Source of the DNA: Anthoceros angustus
Lineage: Eukaryota > Streptophyta > Anthocerotopsida > Anthocerotales > Anthocerotaceae
DNA: 64,000 nt
Reading direction: 5' to 3'
Assembly: GCA_010909165.1 (NCBI GenBank)
Contig: MU008173.1
Location: 434,001 to 498,000 of the forward strand
This document shows positions 55,971 to 64,000 of this stretch, in pieces. The translations under genes and the position numbers were made by a program. The notes under the pieces were generated by a model, which did not search any database, was not told the DNA's origin, and was given only the letters and a program-made list of their open reading frames with translations. Positions within the stretch are counted from its first letter, which is position 1. Every line of letters starts with the position of its first letter.

Positions 55971-56489
55971 CTAGAGAGAGACAGAATGCCAAGTGGGCAT
56001 AATCATGGAGGTGCCTGGGGCTTCTGCGGAGGATACGCGGGTGTGGACAACAGAGTCTCCTTGGGGTTAGGAAATAAGCTGGGTTTGTTTTTTTTTCGTA
56101 GGTATGGAGTGTAAAATAAGGCGAAAAGAGAGGAATAAGCACGGGTGACTTTTCAGGACTCCGGGTAAATGTGGACAGCCTCGGAGGACCTCCGACATAC
56201 GCACCGAGTATCGGATAAGTTCGACCCCTCGGGTCAAAACGGATAAATGCATGAAGGTAACAGTTGGAGCGTAGGACAGGCGGCGCCACGTGGATGGTAT
56301 CTTGAGTGGTAGACGGGCATGCAGCAGGCCGTAGCATTGCCGATGGCGTTATAGCGGTGTTCACGCCTGGCTGTACAAGGCCGGAAGTAGGCGAAGCGTA
56401 CAGGCGAGAGTAAGCCATCTGAGACTCATGATTCAGACAAAGAGCCGCCCCCAGCAGCGCCGGAGAGAAGCGAGGCGGAGGTCATTCTT

Positions 56490-59400
56490 CAACAACTTCA
56501 GCGAGTTTCGCATTCTCTCGGCCTTTCAGACACCCGCTCTCTGGCGTTGTGATCACTCCGGCTTAGGCGCTTTGACTTGGCGAGTAAAGCGACACCGCGG
56601 CTGAGGCGAGGTGGGGACGCCTCGGCCAGAGACGAGAAGGAGTGCGAAGATGGGACCCAAGAAAGCGGCGGAGGCATGGGGAGCCATGGCGCTTGGTGGA
56701 GCACAACATCATCACCAAGCGCTACCGGACTTGGTCCGGCCTGGAGGAGGCGGGGTGGTGAAGGAATGGCACTGGACATTTTCCGGGGCCGTCGGACCGA
56801 CGGCTTAGTCGAGATGCTGAAAATGTTGGCGGCCAACAAGGAGGTCCGGTCCAAGAACTGGAGGACCCTAGGAGGTGGACTGTGGAGGTCCTGAGGCGGT
56901 TTACAACCAGCCGGAAGAAATTGGGGTTCCGAGCCCCTCAAGGCAAAAGGAAAGATAGGCGGCAAAGGCGGCAATCGAAGCGAGGCAACGAACAACCAAC
57001 GTGGTGATGTCGGACTGGAGCGGAGAGGTGCGGCGTGGCGGGATCATTGTCCCGGAACATGCTCACCAAGGTAGATCACCTTGGTAACAATCACCAGTGT
57101 TCAGCATGCTCTGCTGAGAGAGGAAAGAGGCGGGGCGGGAGGATCATCTTCGCCGGGGTTCAGGAAGCTGCGAGGTGCCAGCCCCTCGTCGGCGTTATCG
57201 CTTTTGATTCATGTGGGGCACGCGAACCTCCGAAGGATGGTGAAGAGGAACGCACCGGTACCGCCGCCTACCGGAAAGAGGGAAGAGCGAGGCAGGGCCC
57301 GCCCCCGAGTAAGAGGGTCCGGAGGAGGACGACCGGGAGGATTCCGACTCCATACGCCTGAGCGACCCCCGCCACCGGAAGTGTGGGAGGACATCCCCGC
57401 CTCCTCGTGGTGCCCCACCGAGCAGAAGAGGCGGCCACAGATGGAGTGGCGCGCCCGCTGGGCCACCACCATGACAACATCGAACCCCGACGGACTGCCG
57501 AACCAAGAGGCGGAAGACGGTGTCAACGCAAAGACCTGACGGGCCTGTGTTCTTGCCCCCGCCAACGGAGTGGCAAGAAGTGAGGAGGTCAGGCGGGAGG
57601 CTGAGAGGGACGCGCCCAAGGAGCGGGAGGCACGGCAGCACCTCACCCGGAGCCTGCCTTGTCTCCGAACGGGAGGCAAAAGGGCTGCCCCGACCCCTCT
57701 TCACCACCTCCGAGCCCTGGAGGAAAAGAGGAGAAGGAGTTAGCCAAGAGGGCTAGGAAGGGAGGCGCTGACCATAGCACCTGGGACCTAAGAGTCCCGA
57801 TTAGGTCCGAGAGCCCATCCGACTCGCCTCCCGGACATGATGGCGGTCCTGACGGATCAGAGATGCCCGCCCACGCCAGACTTCGGCATCTCACGCGGCC
57901 GTGGAAGAAACGGCGAAGTTCTCGCCACTGGCCATGGACGGTATGCTTTGGGGTCTCATGAACAAATGAGAAGACCCAAGAAGTGGAGGCCACCCATGGA
58001 GGATGGTGGAGCTCAAGGGGCGGTAGAGGCGCCCAGAGGCGAAGAAGAAGGCAGAGTCCCTCGCCGAATCGAGGAAACGCCTGGAGGCGGAGCGAGAGGT
58101 CCGACTTGCCAAGACCGACTCAGGTCCTCCACATAACACCGAGGCATGCGCAGAGGCCCAAGCACGTCAAGACCTCTCGCAGAGGGGAGCAGCAGAGGCG
58201 GAGAGGCTCCAGCCGCCGAGGCGGCCCGACCGACCAACATCGACCAACGAGGCTCGTGAAGGCAGCCAGGAGGCGAAGCCATGGCGCATCGATCACCACC
58301 GACGGATCGGAATCCGGTGGAGGGAGACTACTGCAGCCGAGGCTAACTCAAGGCCGAACAGAGGCGCTGGAGCAAGCGGCCGAGCCGTGAGGAGGAATCG
58401 AGGTCAAGACCCGGAAATAGGGGACCTGTGGTGCAAACAAGTAGGAGGCGTAAGAGCGGCGGCAGGAGCGAAGAAGGACACTCGGAGTCAACTCCAAGAC
58501 GACGGAAGGAGTAGGGATTCTCAACGAGAATCCAAGACTTCGAAGTGAGATAGAGCGCCCAGAAGACGGAGGAGAATAGGCGGTCCAAGGAGTTCGACGT
58601 CAGGTCAAGGGAGCCGGAGGAAGCCAGAGTTTGACGGGATACCGCCTGAGAAGGACGTGGCGAGCTGGAAAGGATGAACGGAGGAATGAGAGCTGGAGGA
58701 GGAGTGCAGGGTCGCTTGGTCCGGCATGAAGCAGAGGGTGAGCTCACCATATATGGCCAAAGAACCGTGAGCTAGAACGACGAAGGGAGGAGGAGACGGC
58801 CGAGCAAAGAAAGGTCGCAGGAGGTGTTTGGAGGCCGCCAAGGCGGCATCATGAGACCGCCTCCACAATTGGCAAGCCTGGAGACGGCCCAGGCCGACAA
58901 CATGCTCACCGCCGAGCACCTCCGAGGAGGGAGTACCGTGCCCGGCCCATGTAGAGGAGGCACCAACAAGTCGATTCCGACTTGCCTACTACCACGAGCT
59001 TCTCAAGGCTCTAGAGGTCTTGAGCCGCCCCTGGCAGAGGGCGGGCTTCAAGAGCCCAAGGAGGAGCAAGGAGGAAGGCCCTGTGATGCCCCACGGGACC
59101 TTAGGAGCTTGACTTTCAAGCAGCAGCGGGCGAGGGGAGCAATGGAAGAGCGAGGCGAAGGGAAGGTCACGCCCGAGGTAAGCACTCCGCACCTCACGGG
59201 AGAAGGGGAGGAGGGCCCCGAGGGCCGGAGAAGAAGGCGACTGGGCAACCTGAAGCACGGGGCTGGCATAACCCTTGAGAAGTCCAAATGAGGGGAAACC
59301 TGCAGCTGAGGTCCTGACTTTGTCCGGACAAGAACAGGCCAACCCCGATGTCCGGCCTCCTGAAGAAAGTCTCGACTCTGAGGTCCAGACTCTAGTGACA

Positions 59401-60040
59401 AGACGGACCTCAGTCCGGGCGCCGAGGGAGGGCCGTGGAGATCGACTCAGAGGCGCAGTCCGGACCCTAAGGTCCGGACTCCGGAAAGAAGACCGGACCC
59501 TGAGGTGCGGACTCCGGAAAGAAGACCGGACCTAGAGGTCCGGACTCCGAAGCCGAGACCGAACCCCGAGGTCCGGACTCCAGAAAGAAAACCGGACCTA
59601 GAGGTCCGGGCTCCGGAGTTGACACTGGACCCCGAGGTCCGGACTCAGGAGGTGAGGAGGAGCCCTCCGACTCACGCAGGGGAGTAACTACTGCCCACGG
59701 AGAGGACCCACTGGGGCTGTGGAGGAAGACGGTGTATCCGGGTCGATCACGCCGGAGCCCAACCTCGACAGTGATTCCGGAAGGGAAGGGGTCCCGCCCG
59801 CGAATCATCCGATTGCGCCCGAACCGCCGTGAGCTGGGATTGGGCCACCAAGACCGAGATGGGACCAAGGGCATCCTCAGCCCACCACCGACGACGGAGA
59901 TAGGAGGAAGGGAATAAGATGGTAGGCGGCCGATTATATACCGAAATGGCCACCACTGTATTAGGTGTAATAAAGACGCCGACTTGGGCGTAGTATAAGA
60001 GGGCTGAGGCTACTCTAGTAAAGTGTGGAATGGGTTTTTG
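56490..60040 (+). mobile_element. GC-rich repeat with coiled-coil coding potential, probable retroelement
   Basis: Markedly GC-rich and purine-rich on the plus strand, unlike the flanks. The plus strand has helical, charged pieces (MLKMLAANKEVRSKNWRTL near 56815; RLEAEREVRLAKTD near 58080) of the kind found in Gag or ORF-X-like proteins of long plant gypsy elements, but no RT, protease or integrase motif. It ends with a TATATA (59935) and an AATAAA (59969) inside a non-coding stretch, as in an LTR. I cannot assign it to the A-D family. The many long ORFs on both strands come from high GC. Confidence 0.4.
59456..59655 (+). repeat. About 36-bp coding-phase minisatellite
   Basis: Repeats of GAGGTCCGGACTCCGGAAAG-like units of about 33-39 bp. 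In one plus frame they give a 12-residue repeat, DLEVRTPERRPD / NPEVRTPERKPD. More diverged units extend left to about 59380. Confidence 0.75.
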
Positions 60041-60344
60041 CATCCAAGACGCAAAGAGGCCACATTTACCTCTATGTCGTTATAGTCCTAGGATTCGATC
60101 CCAAGGGAATGGTTTTGTGTCAAGGTGTTCTAAATCTATGGATTCTAGACCTACCTCCGCACTACCCCACCTCTCCACCTACCCCAAACCCACCACTGTA
60201 GACTGGCCACCACGCTCCCACGTGGCGGGTCCCACCAGCCGCCTGTCGGGGTCTATTTGTCACCGGCCTCCGCACCTTGGGGCTATGGGCATGGACACCC
60301 ATATACACCTCACTCTACCTCTAGGAATTTCTGCGATTCCACCA

Positions 60345-63300
60345 CACCCTCCCATTTCGATTTTCCCCTCACACACTCACAATCCCTCACAAGACTCATC
60401 TCTCCCTTGAACCTTTCTTCCTAATGAACTCCCCTCGCCTCACGGGCCACACAGACCCCTCCTTGGGCCACATGCCTCCTTGGGCCACACAGACTCCTTG
60501 GGCCACATGCACCTCCTCATGGAATGAACACACCGTGGCGCAGCTGGAGAGGATCAGAAAGAAAACCCCGGCGGTGCTTGGGCGATCCGCCTCCGCGCCT
60601 TCCGCACTCCTTTTCCTTCCCCGCCACCTCCGTCACCCCAGTGGAGCTTGGCCACCCGCCTCGACCATCCAGGATCTTCCCGGCCTTCTTGTGACGAGAA
60701 GGCGGTGCATCGAACGAGTTTGATGCCGATCGACGCTCCAATCAACCTCGCATAGCTTCAACACACGGAAGTTCACACCGAAATTGTCTCTGCTGAGAGA
60801 CTCTCAAGGGTCTCTTATACATTCACCGTGGATTTCCACCACTCCTACCAGTGTCTAGAAAATATGGCCCACTACCACGAGCGCCCTACCAATCAGAAAC
60901 AACCACGTCCTCAAAACATCCTATCCCCTACCCCAAAAAGCCTCGGCCTATGATGTCGCCTCCTAAAATCCTGGCCCGCTGTCGCCGCCTAGCCTGCGGG
61001 GGGACCCTCTCGCCTCGCCACGCCCGATCCGAGCGATTCTCCCCAAAACCTCCACCTCTCACCGCCTCAGCTTTCGCGCTTCCCATGGGCGTCGCCTATA
61101 GGCCCTAGGCCTCGTTATTCCGCCTCCTCATCGCCACACCCGTGCTCCTCCCTCCACGCTCGCCTCGCCATTTCTCGATCACCACTTGGGGTAGGCCCCG
61201 CTCCCGTTCGGAAGAACCACTGTAAACGCCTGGGCGGTCAAGATGTGCAGCCAATAGTTTCTCGCCTCCTCCCCACATACACTGTGAGCACTGAGCTGTG
61301 CGGCTGGGACATGCATCCTCCCCACCAGCACAATACTTCCGGGTAACTTCCCCACCTCGGTTCCTCCTTCCGCTCCGGAGCCGGCAGCCACCGTGGTGGT
61401 AGTTTCCACGGTGGTGGTTTTTCCGCACGGTTGCCGTGGCTCGCCTCTTCTTCTGCTTTGGCCACCTCTCTCTTGACTCGGCCCTAGCTTCATCTCTCTC
61501 GCTATATCTCTCCGCCGCCTTCTTGAATTTCTCGAGGCGCCATTGTTTCCATTTGTTCCCGGCTCGCGAGACCTCATCTTGAAGCTCTCAGGCATGCGCC
61601 CCTTGACCTGATTCACTAAGGCCTCCCTGAGTGGACATGGCCTTTGCTCACATGCCTTGCATAGGCCAAGACCCTGTCAAGGCCTCCTCGCCACCTTGTT
61701 CTCGCCTGTGCCTCCAACTTCTCCTTGAGCAACTTTTCCTGGGCCCGCACACTCGCCTGTGTGAGAGCCATGGTCGCTGATCGAGATCACCGCCTCGCCA
61801 TGGTCAAGTCAAACCTCGCAGATTCCCAATTGCCCCTGCCCATTCCCTTCCACAATACCTCGTGACGCGAGTGTCACCCGCCCACTTCACCGGACGGTCG
61901 GTGAAATGTCGCCAAAATGTTCCGGAGTCCGCCATGACTTGGCTAACTAACCTCTTCTTCTAGGGGTTGGTTTGCCACACTTCCCTCCTTACGCATTTCG
62001 ATTTCCCCTCACACTCTCACAATCCCTCCGCACTCATCTACCTTAGAACCTTTCTCTTCTAATGAACTCTCCCTCTCCTCACGGGCCACACAGACCCCTC
62101 CTTGGGCCACACAGACCCCTCCTTGGGCCACACAGACCCCTCCTTGGGCCACACAGACCCCTCCTTGGAATGAACACACAGTGGCGGCGGTTGGGAAGGA
62201 TCGGGAAAACCGGTCAGTGCTTGGGCGATTCGCCTTCCGGCAGTTCCGCCTCGGCCTTCCGCGGCAATTCCTACCTCTTTTCGTGGCGCTCGTCACCCAG
62301 TGGAGCTTGGCCACTCCTCTCGACCATCCGAGGATCTTCCGGCCTTCTTGTGTGAGAAGGCGGTGCATCGAGCAGTTTGATCTTGATCGTCTCCAATCAA
62401 CCTCGCGCATAGCTTCAACACGGAAGTTCACACACGAAATGTCATTGAGAGACTCTCAAGGGTCTCTTATACATTCATTGTGGTCCACACTCCTCTAGTG
62501 TCTAGAAAATATGGCCCACTACGGCGCTCTTCAATCTGACTCGGGGTCCTCAAAACATCCTATCCCCTACCCCAAAAAGCCTCGGCCTATGACTCTCCTC
62601 TCATAGCGGCCCTCGCGATTCTTTGCCTAGCCCTCCATGGGGTTCCGACTCGCTCTCACCTTGCGCCTCGATCCGGCGATTCTCCCCAAAACCTCCACCT
62701 CATCACTGCTGCAGTTTCTTGCGCCTTCCATGGGCGTCGTTGTCTATAGGCCCTAGGCACATATTCCGCTCCTCATCATTTGGACACCGTGTGCTCCTCC
62801 CTCCGCCACAGCTTGGCTCATTTCCTCGATCACCACTTGGGGTAGGCCCCGCTCCCGTTCGGAAGAACCAGCAGTGGCAGTGGCGTCAAGATGACCAAAT
62901 GGTTTACGCCCCCTCCCTCTCCTCCGTGGACAATCACAGTGCCTTGGGATTCGAGGATCTTCCTCCCTGCCCACTCTTGGCGGTGACTTCCCCACCTCGG
63001 TTCCTCCTTCCACGGCGGTGGCGGTTTAGCCACCGTGGTGGTAGTTTCCCCAGTGGTGGGCTCTGCGGTTCTTTGTGCTCTGCCCTTCTTGGTTTGGCCA
63101 CCTCTCTCTTGACTCGGCCCTAGCTTCATCTCTCTCGCTTGTATCTCATGACTTCTTGAATTTCTCCAAGGCGCCATTGTTTCCATTTGTTCCACAGGCT
63201 CGAGACCTCATCTTGAAGCTCTTCAATTGTGGCATCGCCCCTTGACTGATTACTAAGGCCTCTGTTGGGTGGACATGGCCTTTGCTCATGCCTTGCATAG

Positions 63301-63580
63301 GGCCGCCTCGCATTCCGTCTGCGCTCCTCGCCACCTTGTTCTCGCCTTCGGGCTCTCCAACTTCTCCTTGAGCAACTTCTCACACTCACTCGGTGAGCCA
63401 TGGCACAGTCGAGGAGCTGCTTCGCGAGCCATGGCGAAGTCAAATTCCAAATTGTGTCCCTTGCCCATTCCCTTCCACAACAATTCGCCGCGGTGTCACT
63501 CCTCCACCCGGTAGGTTCGGTGAAATGTCGCCAAAATGTTAGCTCGGACTTGAAACTAACCCCTCTTCTTCTAGGGGTTG
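60345..63580 (-). repeat. 1.6-kb LTR/gag segment in two tandem copies
   Basis: The copies are about 60345-61960 and 61980-63580. Both contain TTTCGATTTTCCCCTCACAC-like DNA, a GGGCCACACAGACCCC block, CTCAAGGGTCTCTTATACAT, TTGGGGTAGGCCCCGCTCCC and, at the end, GTCGCCAAAATGTT plus CTAGGGGTTGGTTTGCC. On the minus strand each encodes a charged peptide (AREMKLGPSQERGGQ) that could be the start of Gag. GCGACATTTTGG-like junctions at about 61912 and 63530 look like LTR/PBS borders of a gypsy family different from A-D. The copies differ mainly by short deletions. Confidence 0.65.
62083..62168. repeat. 21-bp minisatellite, four copies
   Basis: GGGCCACACAGACCCCTCCTT is repeated four times almost perfectly. 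The equivalent site in the first 1.6-kb copy (about 60460-60510) has three shortened units. On the minus strand it encodes a GVCVAQG heptapeptide repeat. Confidence 0.9.
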
Positions 63581-64000
63581 GTTTGCCTCTCCTCATCCGC
63601 TCCAATCTCTAGCGGCGACTCCTCCTCGCGAGAGGCACAACTTGTCGCTTCCTTTATTTTCTCCTCCTTCACCTGCTCGCCGCCGACTGGTGACCCTAGG
63701 TGTGGGTTCCTCCGCCGCTGGCCGCCTTCCCTTCGCCGACCCCTGCTCACCGCCGCCTCCGCTTCTTGCCCTTGGAAACCTCCCCACCTTCATCCGAATC
63801 TTCTAGGATTCCCAATCCGGAATCCTTCCCAATCCTCCTTACACTCCTCCTCCTCTACCTTGAGTTCCCCGACCGGCCATGAAGGGACATGCCCAACTCC
63901 GTTAGACACGAATGCGCGAACACATGAATTAGAAAAGGTGAAATCAAGGAGGGCCGAGGGAAGGGAGAGCAAATTCGCCTCTCCTCATGTGCTCTTTCAA
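63581..64000. other. No recognisable gene
   Basis: CT-rich sequence after the second LTR-like border, probably the start of a third LTR of the same family (compare 61975-62050 and 60330-60420, although it diverges soon). No ORF is convincing. Confidence 0.35.

Noticed and set aside
57081-57707. Two overlapping 150-170 codon ORFs on opposite strands as genes
   Set aside because: Both result from GC-rich, stop-poor sequence. Neither shows a domain, and the opposite-strand overlap is full-length.
1-64000. Bacterial or viral origin of the whole window
   Set aside because: Spliced genes with plant-type introns, PPR and DUF538 proteins and LTR elements show a plant nuclear sequence. Only 47978-48119 is bacterial-like.

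Overview
The window looks like nuclear DNA from a land plant, probably a seed-free one. Plant signals are an SVB-type DUF538 protein, remnants of a PLS-class PPR gene, and Ty3/gypsy elements whose primer-binding site resembles the tRNA-Asp type common in plants. A spliced Tctex-type dynein light chain at 50971-51683 argues for a lineage with motile sperm (moss, liverwort, lycophyte or fern), because flowering plants lost dyneins. The species cannot be named from the sequence.

Layout. 1-4694 (-): a large VLIG/URGCP-like GTPase gene running off the left edge and broken by several frame changes. 6005-22909 (-): a degenerate Ty3/gypsy array containing gag fragments, an LTR at 9103-10154, an internally deleted element (gag, protease, a truncated reverse transcriptase joined to a large unidentified ORF, here ORF-X), and a second LTR at 21773-22909. 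That LTR is shared with the ORF-X region of another element (22910-28563, -). 28564-31180: AT-rich DNA, a dead PPR gene and an 80-bp tandem repeat. 31180-38567 (+): a 5'-truncated element with RNase H, integrase, ORF-X region and 3' LTR. Its last 5 kb is an inverted copy of 21773-28563. 38568-44470: AT-rich flank, a gag scrap, another ORF-X scrap, sequence I cannot assign, and a GC-rich minisatellite.

44470-52600 is the gene island: the 5' part of a CstF-77 gene (-), a coiled-coil gene of unknown function (-), a fragment of an alphaproteobacterial-type 16S rRNA next to a single N, the first exon of a THUMP/UPF0020 RNA methyltransferase (-), a two-exon membrane coiled-coil protein (+), the Tctex dynein light chain (-, five exons) and a DUF538 gene (-). 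53540-55970 (-) is a dead non-LTR-type reverse transcriptase. 56490-60040 is a GC-rich repeat with coiled-coil coding potential and minisatellites. 60345-63580 is a 1.6-kb LTR/gag segment present twice in tandem.

Two cautions apply throughout. Repeat copies differ mainly by short deletions in simple sequence, and the GTPase, methyltransferase and CstF-77 genes all show single-base-type frame breaks, several at homopolymers. Consensus or assembly error is therefore a serious alternative to biological decay. The most unusual biology is the ORF-X gypsy lineage, with its long post-integrase ORF and embedded inverted CCTACC/GGTAGG dyads.
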